Source: Streptosporangiaceae bacterium NEAU-GS5 (GTDB lineage: Bacteria; Actinomycetota; Actinomycetes; Streptosporangiales; Streptosporangiaceae). Taken from it: a DNA stretch of 64,000 bases. Shown piece by piece: positions 7,909-15,398 of this stretch. The position numbers and the translations under genes were made by a program. The DNA lies in assembly GCA_017592665.1 (NCBI GenBank), contig JAGFNW010000041.1, forward strand, positions 1-64,000, read 5' to 3'. Under the pieces are notes generated by a model. It was not told the origin of the DNA and ran no database searches. It was given only the letters and a program-made list of their open reading frames with translations. Numbering within the stretch: the stretch's first letter is position 1; the number at the start of each line of letters is the position of its first letter.

Positions 7909-9431
7909 AATGCCTTCAGCGGCGCCACGTGCCGTTCCTGATCCCGCCAGGTGGCCAGCAGGTCTTCGAGCAGGTGGCGTTCCGCGACCAGATCGCGGTA
8001 ACGCCACTTGCGGATGACCGGGTGGAGGAATGCGCTTTCCTGGGCCACCTCGGGGCGGGGGTGACGCTGGATGGCGAAAATGTCGCCGTAGTCTTGCCTG
8101 CCCCAGCGGAGCGTCAGTGTGAAGTAGTGCTCCTGATCGGCGAACCGTTCGTTCGCGTAGTCCTCGGGCAGGTCCGTGTAGCGCAGGATCTGCCCGTGGT
8201 CGACCACGTAGACATCCGATAAATACTCGAATTGGGTCCACAGGGCCGAGCTCCAGTTCGCTCGGTCCAGCATGGTTTCGGTCAGCCCATCCGGGTCGGC
8301 CGCGACCACTTCGTGATCGAGCGTGGCCTTGTCGTACCGTTCGGTGAGCAGTCGCGCCATCGTCCGCAGGTTGTAGCGGAAACCGTCGATGAAGGCCGAC
8401 GACGCCCGCTTCAGATCGCGGATCTGCATGAGCGTGCCGGCGAAATAGAGGCCGTCGACGTTGACGGACTGCCAGTCAGGCCCGAGCGCGGGAAGCCGGT
8501 CGTTCCTCGTGAGCTCCGGCATGCACGACCGGTCGAACACGGATGTGTCGATGCGGAAACCCGTGCACCGGATCACCGTGTCGTAGTCGAGAATCGCCTT
8601 CTCGCCCTCGGCGAGGGTGTAAGTGATCTCGGCCTTGAGCCGGTCGCCCTCGCGCCAGATCCGGTCGATGTCGCATTCCAGGACCCCGTGGAGGGTCTTG
8701 AACCAGTAGCTGTCGAGGAACGCGCCGTACATGCCGCGCACGTCTCCCGGGTGCTTGCTGTTCCACGACAGTCGTACGCCATGGGGGCTCGCCAGGTGAA
8801 TGACGGCCGCGTGGCCGAGCAGCGCCTGGGCCGTCTCGAACGCCGAGTTGCCCTTGCCGATGACCAGCACCCGCTGATCGGCGAAATCCTCCCCCGTCGT
8901 CGGCACGTCCTCGTAGCCGACGGCCAGCTCGATCCCCGGGATTTCAGGAATGTACGGCGCGCCCCAACCGGCCGCGACGATCACGCACTCGGCTTTGAGC
9001 GTGCCTGCCCGGGTGTGGACGGTGAAGGTGCCGTCGTCCTGCTTGGCGATGCGCTCCACCGCGGTGTCGTAGTGGACGTTGAGATCGTGCGCCCGCTGGA
9101 AGTCGTCGAGATAGCGCGCCATCTCGTCGGCGTGCGGGAAGTACTCCTTCGTGTAGCGGGGGAACTGTAATTGCGGGTCGTCGTTGAGCAGCGAGTTCCA
9201 GTCCCAGCGCAGGGTGATCTCGGGATCGTCCTGGCCCGTGTGGACCTTGTTGAGCGAGATCAGCCGACGGTGGCGCGGATAGCGCTGGAAGAACCCGCCC
9301 GGGCTCGACCCCCTTTCCAGAGTGACGTAGTCGGCCTCAAGCTTCTGCAGGAAGTAGCTGAGTTGAAGGCCGGCCGGCCCGGAGCCGACGATGAGATAGC
9401 GGTACGCGCGGTCGTCCGAAAGCGCCCGCAT
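7887..9431 (-). CDS. FAD-dependent oxidoreductase, FOXRED2-like / flavin monooxygenase-like
   Basis: 514 aa. The FAD site GSGPAG lies near residue 17, followed by a short FxxRYPRH segment. A second nucleotide site, GKGNSAFETAQALLG near residue 190, fits NAD(P)H binding. The later YFAGTLMQIRDLKRASSAFIDGFRYN matches the C-terminal half of FOXRED2/FMO-like proteins. The cytosolic enzyme probably uses NAD(P)H and FAD to oxidise a small molecule. Bacterial members are uncharacterised, and eukaryotic FOXRED2 acts in ER quality control, so the name conveys similarity only. There is no strong ribosome site before the ATG (GGTGGCAGCCTG). The nearest same-strand gene, upstream, is the AhpD-like protein. 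Confidence 0.85.
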   Translation of the reverse strand: MRALSDDRAYRYLIVGSGPAGLQLSYFLQKLEADYVTLERGSSPGGFFQRYPRHRRLISLNKVHTGQDDPEITLRWDWNSLLNDDPQLQFPRYTKEYFPHADEMARYLDDFQRAHDLNVHYDTAVERIAKQDDGTFTVHTRAGTLKAECVIVAAGWGAPYIPEIPGIELAVGYEDVPTTGEDFADQRVLVIGKGNSAFETAQALLGHAAVIHLASPHGVRLSWNSKHPGDVRGMYGAFLDSYWFKTLHGVLECDIDRIWREGDRLKAEITYTLAEGEKAILDYDTVIRCTGFRIDTSVFDRSCMPELTRNDRLPALGPDWQSVNVDGLYFAGTLMQIRDLKRASSAFIDGFRYNLRTMARLLTERYDKATLDHEVVAADPDGLTETMLDRANWSSALWTQFEYLSDVYVVDHGQILRYTDLPEDYANERFADQEHYFTLTLRWGRQDYGDIFAIQRHPRPEVAQESAFLHPVIRKWRYRDLVAERHLLEDLLATWRDQERHVAPLKAFLIEHLP

Positions 9432-9561
9432 CAGGCTGCCACCGCGCTGGGGTCGACGGTGGGCATGTGCGTGTCAGGCATGTGCACTCCACGTGATCGG
9501 CGAAACCTCACACGCAGGGTGCGTGACCCTCTATCCGAAGGTCAACCCATTGGCCGACGTT

Positions 9562-10116
9562 TTAAATACCGCGCTGTTCGAGCCGGAGCGTGGCCACATA
9601 TCCGTCCGTCATTCTCGCCCGTACGGCGTAGGCGTCCGGATCGTCCGGCGCGATCGTGTCCAAGCCGTCGACGTACCGATTGAACATGCAAAAGGCGGCG
9701 GCGATCAGCACCGTGTCGTGAATTTCGACGTCCGTCGCGCCGGCGTCCCTGGCCGCCTCGACCTGCTCCCCCGACACTTTCCGCCCGCTCACGGCGACCG
9801 AGCCCGCGATCCGCAGCAGGGCCTTCATCTTGGCCGATATGGGCGTCCCATCCAGATCCTCCCGGACCTGCTGGACCAGCCGCATCCCCTCCGGCAGCCA
9901 GGCAGCGGCCATGGCGGCATGCGTCGAGTAGCAGAAGCGGCAGTCGTTCTCCCCCGAGACATATGTGGCGATCAGCTCGCGCTCACCTCGGGTCAGAGTG
10001 TTGTCGCCGCACAGAAGCGCGTCCGCCAGCGCGTTCAACGGCAGCGCCATCTCTGGCCGATACCGGAAAAGCCCTCGTATTCCCGGTTCCTCCGAGTTAA
10101 GCGTGATGTGCGGCAT
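9562..10116 (-). CDS. AhpD-like / carboxymuconolactone decarboxylase-family peroxidase-related protein
   Basis: 184 aa, a normal length for the peroxidase-related branch of the family. The signature ENDCRFCYSTH contains the CxxC redox pair with the conserved Glu five residues before the first Cys and His after the second, as in AhpD-type alkylhydroperoxidases. Such proteins reduce peroxides or disulphides in the cytoplasm. AAGGAG sits 7 bases before the ATG, so the start is secure. The gene lies upstream of and on the same strand as the FOXRED2-like gene, with about 130 bases between them, so joint expression is possible. The electron donor is not evident. Confidence 0.88.
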   Translation of the reverse strand: MPHITLNSEEPGIRGLFRYRPEMALPLNALADALLCGDNTLTRGERELIATYVSGENDCRFCYSTHAAMAAAWLPEGMRLVQQVREDLDGTPISAKMKALLRIAGSVAVSGRKVSGEQVEAARDAGATDVEIHDTVLIAAAFCMFNRYVDGLDTIAPDDPDAYAVRARMTDGYVATLRLEQRGI

Positions 10117-10265
10117 ATGTGGCTCCTTATGGCATCTCCCCGACCTCCTCAGCTTCGATCACGGAACGGTTCGCCCGCATCTCACAGATTGCGGGATAGG
10201 TCAGCGGCCCATGGCCCTGACCACCTCGACCGCCAGACTCTCCACCCTGACCTGGGGAAACGCGA

Positions 10266-10292
10266 AAGGGCCGCCGATTGATGGCGGCCCTT
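10266..10292 (-). terminator. Hairpin terminator after the small secreted protein gene
   Basis: A perfect 10-bp stem, AAGGGCCGCC/GGCGGCCCTT, with a 7-base loop lies 17 bases past the stop of the minus-strand gene ending at 10309. There is no U tract, which is common in actinomycete terminators. Confidence 0.65.
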
Positions 10293-10308
10293 CCGAAAGT
10301 GCTGGTCG

Positions 10309-10791
10309 TCAGTTGTACGGGTTGTCGTACGTGCCGCTGCTCTTGGTGCGCGTGAAGTACTGGTTCTGGAAGTTGAACCAGCCCGCGGTCACGTCGAAGC
10401 GGATGTTGCGGACCGTGGACCCGAAGTTGGTCTCCGAGTTGAAGACGTACACGGCCTGGCAGCCGGTGGCGGACGAGTAACCGGTCTGGACGGGGTAGTT
10501 CACGGCCGTCCCGTTGACGATGATCCGGAAGTACGGCGCGGGATAGGCGTTCTTCCAGCAGAGCTGCAGGTTGTAGCGGTATTTCGTGTTCCCGTCGTCG
10601 AACGCCAGGGTGCCGGTCAGAGCGGCGAGTTCCTGGCCCGAGCCGTCGTTCGCGATGACGTTGACGGAGACCGGCTGGTCCGATCCGTACGTCGCCTGCG
10701 CGGGGGCCAAGGGTAGGACGGCGGCGACCACGGCCGCGATGACGATGGCGACGGACGTCATCAGACGACGCGCCGGAAGACCTGCGCTCAA
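10309..10791 (-). CDS. Small secreted protein of unknown function
   Basis: About 160 aa from a TTG at 10791, supported by AGAGG 6 bases upstream. The longer ATG frame has no ribosome site and would bury the signal peptide. The protein has an n-region with two Arg, a hydrophobic stretch (VAIVIAAVVAAVLPLA) and an APAQA cleavage site, giving a mature domain of about 130 aa. This domain is rich in Tyr, Asn and Thr, predicted all-beta, with two Cys (QLCWKN and TGCQAVY) that could form a disulphide. No family recognised. It may be an extracellular carbohydrate- or wall-associated protein, but that is a guess from composition. Confidence 0.65.
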   Translation of the reverse strand: MSAGLPARRLMTSVAIVIAAVVAAVLPLAPAQATYGSDQPVSVNVIANDGSGQELAALTGTLAFDDGNTKYRYNLQLCWKNAYPAPYFRIIVNGTAVNYPVQTGYSSATGCQAVYVFNSETNFGSTVRNIRFDVTAGWFNFQNQYFTRTKSSGTYDNPYN

Positions 10792-11039
10792 TTCACACCT
10801 CTGGTTTCTCGAAGTGAGGAAACGTGGGGTGTCCCGGAGGTTACGAGGAGGCGACGGGGCGGTCCAGTCGCGCATTTCTGAGAGCGCGATCCGGTCCGGT
10901 GCAAATCACGTGTGACCGTGCCCTTTGAATGGTGAACGCGAAAGCAGCCGGCCCGAAACCCGTCGCGGCCGATTGAATGTTTCACCTTCCGCGACCCAGG
11001 CCGCCGCGGCCTTACATCGGCTGATCGGTCCAACCGAGA

Positions 11040-11500
11040 TCAGCCGGTGAACCCATGCGCCCGTAGCCGGCCGGCGATCCCGTCGACTCCGCACGTGGCC
11101 GCCCAACCCGGGTGAAGGTCGACGAGGGCGCTGAGCATCCGCGAACGGCCCTCGGTCACCTCCTAGATGCGCCGCATAGACAGAGGCGCTTTCCGGGGTG
11201 GCTGTGCGGCCCTTCTTGGAAGAGACCCTCGTCAGAAACAGCAACGCCCGCGTCCCGGCAGGAACCGCGCGCCCGAAGTCGGCGACCGTCCGAACCGGCT
11301 CGCCCGCCCCGGCCAGCACGCCGCCCTGATACAGCTCGACATAGACGACCTGCGCCGACCGCCCTTTGAACCGGTCCTCCACCCGAACCGCCATCAGCAC
11401 ACGCCGGGCGTCGCGGCCGTACGCCGCTCCTGCCGGAATGACGTGCGTGCCTGCGGTTCGCGGCCTTTCCTGCCCTACGCGGGCCGGCGCATATCGTCGG
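11040..11500 (-). pseudogene. Frameshifted hypothetical gene
   Basis: Two protein-like segments occur in different minus-strand frames. The upstream part reads VEDRFKGRSAQVVYVELYQG, PVRTVADFGRAVPAGTRALL and SSKKGRTATPESASVY. The downstream part reads EVTEGRSRMLSALVDLHPGW and GIAGRLRAHGFTG before a TGA at 11042-11040. They would join near 11165 if one frame change were removed. The open frame that continues past that point turns into Arg/Pro-rich shadow sequence. The family is not recognised. A sequencing error or a real inactivating shift would both explain it. Confidence 0.45.
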
Positions 11501-11553
11501 CGTATCGGAAACCACATACGTGCTGGCAACGCCACATCCCCTTGCCTTGAGGC

Positions 11554-12198
11554 ATGAACGACAGCGAACCAGCACGAACATCGATCCTTCGGATTCTCCG
11601 GCTCCTTGTCGTCGGCCTGCTGGTCGTCATCGCGGCGATCGCCGCATCCCTCGGCTTCCAGTTGCTGGCGTCCTCGTCCTCGACCGCCGCGTCACCCATC
11701 GACCTCCCTCGAAGTGAGCAGCGCAGCGAGCAGCATGGTGCGCTCGGCGAGGCGGACGGAGCGGTCCCCGACGGCGTGACGGTCTTTGATGACGAGATTC
11801 CAGGTGTGGCGAACCTGGATCCAGCTCTCCTCGGCGCCCTGCGCCAGGCTGCGACGGATGCGGCGGCCGACGGCGTCGAATTCCAGGTGAACAGTGGCTG
11901 GCGGTCCCCGGCGTACCAGAATCAGCTTCTTCGTGAGGCGGTTTCCAAATACGGATCCGAAGAGGAAGCCGCCAAGTGGGTGGCCACCGCGGAGACCTCC
12001 GCCCACGTGAAAGGGGACGCGGTCGACATAGGGCCGGTCGATGCCGCGGCGTGGCTGTCCAAGCACGGCGCCGACTACGGCCTGTGCCAGATCTACGGCA
12101 ACGAATCCTGGCACTACGAACTGCGCCCCGACGCCATCGACCACGGCTGCCCAGCCATGTACGACGACCCCACCCAGGATCCGAGGATGCGCCAGTGA
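11554..12198 (+). CDS. Membrane-anchored D,D-carboxypeptidase, VanY/VanXY-like (peptidase M15B)
   Basis: 214 aa. An N-terminal membrane helix (about residues 14-38) is followed by a linker and an M15B zinc peptidase domain. Visible motifs are GWRSPAYQNQLL, the zinc-site SAHVKGDAVDIG (SxHxxGxAxD), and WHYEL carrying the third ligand and catalytic Glu. Family members remove the terminal D-Ala of peptidoglycan stem peptides outside the membrane. The stop overlaps the racemase start (GTGA), and the ligase follows, giving the peptidase-racemase-ligase set known from VanC/E/G-type glycopeptide resistance. The ATG has GAGG almost touching it, so translation may be leaderless or weak. A role in housekeeping wall trimming is the alternative. 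Confidence 0.82.
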   Translation: MNDSEPARTSILRILRLLVVGLLVVIAAIAASLGFQLLASSSSTAASPIDLPRSEQRSEQHGALGEADGAVPDGVTVFDDEIPGVANLDPALLGALRQAATDAAADGVEFQVNSGWRSPAYQNQLLREAVSKYGSEEEAAKWVATAETSAHVKGDAVDIGPVDAAAWLSKHGADYGLCQIYGNESWHYELRPDAIDHGCPAMYDDPTQDPRMRQ

Positions 12199-13328
12199 CC
12201 GGCACGCTCGGCATGACCCATCCCAGATCCGTCGAGCTCGTGCCGCCCACGTTGCGGACAATTCCCGAAGCGGTGACGGCGAACATCGCGATCGCGCGGG
12301 CTCGGACCCGCTCGCGAATCATGGCAGTGGTCAAAGCAGATGGCTACGGACACGGAGCCGGCGCAATCGCACACACGGCGGTGGCCGCCGGAGCGGAATG
12401 GCTCGGCACAACAGACGTCGCGGAAGCCATAAGCCTGCGTGCGACAGGGCTCACCGTACCGATTCTGACGTGGCTGAATCCGTCTGGTGTCGACGCCGAG
12501 GCCGCCGCGATCGCCAGGATCGACATCGCGGTCGGATCTCTCGATGAACTGGAAGCACTACTCAAGCAAAACGCGTCCAGTCCCGTACGGATCCACTTGC
12601 ACATGGACACCGGCATGGCCCGAGAAGGCTGCCCGGCACATGAATGGGACGCGCTCATCCCACGCGCACGACAGGGGCAGCGGCGCGGGAAGGTCCGCGT
12701 TGTGGGCCTCATGGGTCATCTGCCATTGGCCGACCACGCCGACCCCGAGGCGAACGCGCCGGCGGTGTGGCGCATGCGGCAGGCCAGAAGAGCGGTCATA
12801 GAGGCGGGATTCGATGAGCCGCTCACCCATCTGGCCGCAACTTCAGCAACCCTGACCGACCCGGCCACTCACTTCGGAATGGTCCGCTTCGGGGCCGGGC
12901 TTGTCGGCATCGATCCATCCGAGACGGCCGAACTGCACGCCGCGTCTCGGCTGACCGCGCCGGTCGCGCACAGCGCAATCGTCAAGGCAGGTACGCCGGT
13001 CGGTTACAGCGGCACGTACGTCACCGACACGTCCACCAACCTCAGCGTTCTGCCCCTCGGATACGCCGACGGGATCCCGCGAGAGATTTCGCCGGCCGCG
13101 TTCGTGGAGATCCATGGGCGGCGCCACCTGGTGGTCGGGCGTGTCTCGATGGACCAGATCGTCATCGACACCGGCGCCGACCATGTCCCACCCGGCACGA
13201 CGGCAACCGTGTTCGGCCCGAAGGACGGCGTCACTCCGACCATCCACGACTGGGCCCGCTGGGCCGGAACCATTCCCCACACCATCGTCACAGGCATCGG
13301 ATCACGCGTGAAAAGGACGATCACATGA
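12195..13328 (+). CDS. Alanine racemase family PLP enzyme, VanT-like candidate
   Basis: 377 aa from GTG 12195, which overlaps the peptidase stop; ATG 12213 is the alternative. The PLP lysine is K47 in AVVKADGYGHG, and the catalytic Tyr of the second domain is Y271 in VGYSGTY. It converts L- to D-alanine or, if VanT-like, L- to D-serine. In the C-terminal IGSRVKR motif, Ser370 stands where Bacillus Alr has Tyr354. VanT serine racemases carry a non-Tyr residue (Asn) there, so a wider pocket is plausible. It lacks the VanT membrane domain and is cytosolic. This may be a second racemase in the genome; the housekeeping alr is not in the window. Confidence 0.88.
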   Translation: MTGTLGMTHPRSVELVPPTLRTIPEAVTANIAIARARTRSRIMAVVKADGYGHGAGAIAHTAVAAGAEWLGTTDVAEAISLRATGLTVPILTWLNPSGVDAEAAAIARIDIAVGSLDELEALLKQNASSPVRIHLHMDTGMAREGCPAHEWDALIPRARQGQRRGKVRVVGLMGHLPLADHADPEANAPAVWRMRQARRAVIEAGFDEPLTHLAATSATLTDPATHFGMVRFGAGLVGIDPSETAELHAASRLTAPVAHSAIVKAGTPVGYSGTYVTDTSTNLSVLPLGYADGIPREISPAAFVEIHGRRHLVVGRVSMDQIVIDTGADHVPPGTTATVFGPKDGVTPTIHDWARWAGTIPHTIVTGIGSRVKRTIT

Positions 13329-14329
13329 CGCACCACGTTTTGGTCATCGGCGGCGGCCAGAACGCCGAACACGACGTCTCCGTGAAAAGCGCCGCGGCCA
13401 TCGGCGAGGCACTGCGCTCCGGCGGGTTCGAGGTCAGCGCGGTCACCATCGGCCGCGACGGAATATGGACAGCCGGCCAAAGACCGCTCGGAAGAAGCGC
13501 CGCCGCCTCGCTGGCCGCTGCATTGCCCCTCCTCGAACGCGCGGATGTGGTCTTCCCCGCGATTCACGGCCCCATTGGAGAGGACGGGACGCTCGCCGCG
13601 CTGTGCGCTCTCACCCAAAAGCCGGTGGCAGGCTCCGGACTGCTGGCCGGGGCGATCGGCATGGACAAATGGGCGACCAAGGTCGTCGCCGAATCCATCG
13701 GAATACGCACCGCCCCGGGACGCCTGGTACGCGCGGCCGACATGGAAGGCATTGCCTTCGAGGCCGATGTCGTCGTCAAACCGGTCTCCGGCGGGTCCAG
13801 CTACGGCGTCACGTTGGCCCGGGACACCGTCCAACTGGACGAAGCGCTGCGCACCGCCGCTCGCTACGACGATCGGATCCTCATCGAGCACGTCGTCCAC
13901 GGCCGGGAGATCGACGTCGCCGTCCTGCGCGAGGCGGACGGCAGCCGCTGGGCGGCCCCGCCGTTGGAGATCCATTCCAGCGGACTGTTCGACACGGCCA
14001 CGAAGTACAACGGGACGGCCCGGTTCACCGTGCCGGCCCGCCTCGACAGCACCGACCGGGCGGCGCTCACACAAGCGGCGCTGGCGCTGTTCGACGCACT
14101 CGGCTGCGCCGGAGTCGCACGCGTGGACTTCTTCCTGACCGACAGCGGTCCAGTCCTCAACGAGGTCAACACGATGCCCGGCATGACAGCCGAATCCCAA
14201 GTGCCGAGAATGTTCGCGGCCGCGGGAGTGCCGTACGAGGAACTCGTCGCCCGCATGGTCGCTGCCGCATCGATCCCAACAGCCGCACCCCGCGCGGACG
14301 AACAGTTGGAATCTCTACGAAGCGCCTGA
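13325..14329 (+). CDS. D-alanine-D-X ligase (Ddl/Van ligase family) with Phe at the specificity position
   Basis: 334 aa ATP-grasp ligase. Family motifs are GGQNAEHDVSV, AIHGPIGEDGT, VVKPVSGGSSYGV, EHVVHGREIDV, and the Mg site with D268, E280 and N282 (LNEVNTMPGMT). It joins D-Ala to a second D-amino or D-hydroxy acid for peptidoglycan. Escherichia coli DdlB uses Tyr216 in GTFYDYEAKY; here the aligned segment is SGLFDTATKY with Phe222. Tyr216Phe gives DdlB depsipeptide activity, and Phe also occurs in natural D-Ala-D-Lac and D-Ala-D-Ser ligases. The ATG overlaps the racemase stop (ATGA), so all three genes are coupled. Plain D-Ala-D-Ala activity cannot be excluded. Confidence 0.9.
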   Translation: MTHHVLVIGGGQNAEHDVSVKSAAAIGEALRSGGFEVSAVTIGRDGIWTAGQRPLGRSAAASLAAALPLLERADVVFPAIHGPIGEDGTLAALCALTQKPVAGSGLLAGAIGMDKWATKVVAESIGIRTAPGRLVRAADMEGIAFEADVVVKPVSGGSSYGVTLARDTVQLDEALRTAARYDDRILIEHVVHGREIDVAVLREADGSRWAAPPLEIHSSGLFDTATKYNGTARFTVPARLDSTDRAALTQAALALFDALGCAGVARVDFFLTDSGPVLNEVNTMPGMTAESQVPRMFAAAGVPYEELVARMVAAASIPTAAPRADEQLESLRSA

Positions 14330-14800
14330 CAAACGCTGCCGGTCACGAGCCGCCCCGCCGCGAGCGGCGACCCAGATGCTGCGAGCCGTTCCCGCCGCCG
14401 CGCTGCGGGCCACCCGTACCGCGCTGTTCGACCGTGAGCCAAAGACCGCGCGTTCCACGCTTCCATCTTCGCCGGCACCGGCTGATCAGCGACCAGCACT
14501 CGCCGTCCCAGTCGGTGTCTATGCGCGTGCCCCTCGACCTGACCGACGGGTCTTCCGTGTGGCCCGCGAAGCAACAGGCCCGCCACCGTCCGGTCGGCGG
14601 GGCGGTGGTGGCGGCGAGGTGCTTCTCCCCGCCGACCGGCACGAAATGGAAGACGCCGACCCAATGGCCTGGCGCCTGATCGTCGTAAATCCGCGTAAAT
14701 CCGTCATCACGTCGTCCGGCTCGACAAGGAAACGACGTGATCGAAGATTCCGTCTACAGATCCGCTTGCGAGTCACCGCTCTCAGGCTCTGAAAAACAGA
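14330..14800. other. Intergenic stretch of about 470 bases, no firm gene
   Basis: Both strands carry open frames of 70-140 codons, but they overlap each other, are rich in Arg, Pro and Ser, and lack ribosome sites. A minus-strand frame around 14640-14480 has some protein-like texture (FAGHTEDPSVRSRG, TDWDGECWSLISR) and could be the remnant of a small gene. I cannot assign it. Confidence 0.35.
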
Positions 14801-14837
14801 AAATCCCTGGTCTCCGGAACCCGGTGACCAGGGATTT
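14801..14837 (-). terminator. Rho-independent terminator after tRNA-fMet
   Basis: A 12-bp perfect stem, AAATCCCTGGTC/GACCAGGGATTT, has an inner CCGG-AAC-CCGG hairpin and starts 3 bases past the tRNA CCA on the minus strand. A T-rich run (TTTTCTGTTTTTC) follows. This is a textbook intrinsic terminator. Confidence 0.9.
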
Positions 14838-14840
14838 CTT

Positions 14841-14917
14841 TGGTAGCGGGGACAGGATTTGAACCTGCGACCTCTGGGTTATGAGCCCAGCGAGCTACCG
14901 AACTGCTCCACCCCGCG
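14841..14917 (-). tRNA. Initiator tRNA-fMet (anticodon CAU)
   Basis: 77 bases including an encoded CCA. The minus-strand sequence folds as a cloverleaf with anticodon CAT in GGGCTCATAACCC. The three G-C pairs at the bottom of the anticodon stem and the unpaired position 1 (C1 facing U72 beside the GCGGGG/CCCCGC stem) are initiator hallmarks, so this is fMet rather than elongator Met. The D arm (GAGCAGTTCGGTAGCTC) and T arm (GGTTCAAATCC) are intact. It has its own strong terminator. It is read away from the degenerate repeat array that lies just upstream. Confidence 0.96.
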
Positions 14918-15060
14918 TCGGTGTGTCTAAAGACTACCCACCTCTGGGGACAGTGGCAAATCGACGAACCGGCCCGATGTGGATCTCATCGAAACCGCCT
15001 GGATCCGCGCGGCCCAGCGCGCCACGACGGGCCGTCCCACCAGGGCTGCGATCGCACCAG

Positions 15061-15320
15061 GCGGCCCAGAACACGGCCGGCTGGCACGCTAGTGGCGGCC
15101 CAGAACGCAGCGGATGGCCCGGAATGCACGTGGCGGCTCAGAAGCATGTGGCGGCCCAGAACGCGACCGGCGGGCCGGACACACGTGGCGGGCCAGAACG
15201 CACCGGGGCGGCGATCGCAGCTGGTGGCCCAGAACGCACCAGGCCGGGCCGGAAGCACGGGGCAGGTCGGAACGCACCAGGCCGGGCCGGAACGCGGGTG
15301 GCGGGCCGGAATGCACCGAG
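15061..15320. repeat. Degenerate 17-20 bp tandem repeat array
   Basis: About 13 units based on GTGGCGGGCC(A/G)GAA(C/T)GCAC follow one another between the tRNA and the UPF0182 gene. Examples are GGCGGCCCAGAACGCAG at 15095, GGCGGCTCAGAAGCATGT at 15132 and GGCGGGCCAGAACGCACC near 15186. Many units pair into 37-38 bp higher-order units. Unit lengths are not multiples of three and frames shift between units, so it is unlikely to be coding. GGCC centres make each unit partly palindromic. Confidence 0.75.
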
Positions 15321-15354
15321 GTCCCGCCGCATGTGGGATGCGACGGGACCTCGG
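15316..15354 (-). terminator. Strong hairpin terminator of the UPF0182 gene
   Basis: An 11-bp perfect stem, CCGAGGTCCCG/CGGGACCTCGG, encloses a second short stem (GCAT/ATGC). It lies about 45 bases past the stop of the minus-strand gene at 15399. There is no U tract, but the stem is very stable. Confidence 0.7.
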
Positions 15355-15398
15355 GGCTGGCTCAGCTAGGGCTGTGGGGTCAGATGGGATCAGATGGG

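Noticed and set aside
10906-11535. A single intact 209-residue gene over the frameshifted region
   Set aside because: The second half of that frame is low-complexity Arg/Pro sequence, while a protein-like reading exists in the neighbouring frame, so a frameshift is the better reading.
15061-15320. The repeat array as a CRISPR array
   Set aside because: Units are contiguous or nearly so, imperfect, and there are no unique spacers of constant length. No cas genes are present.
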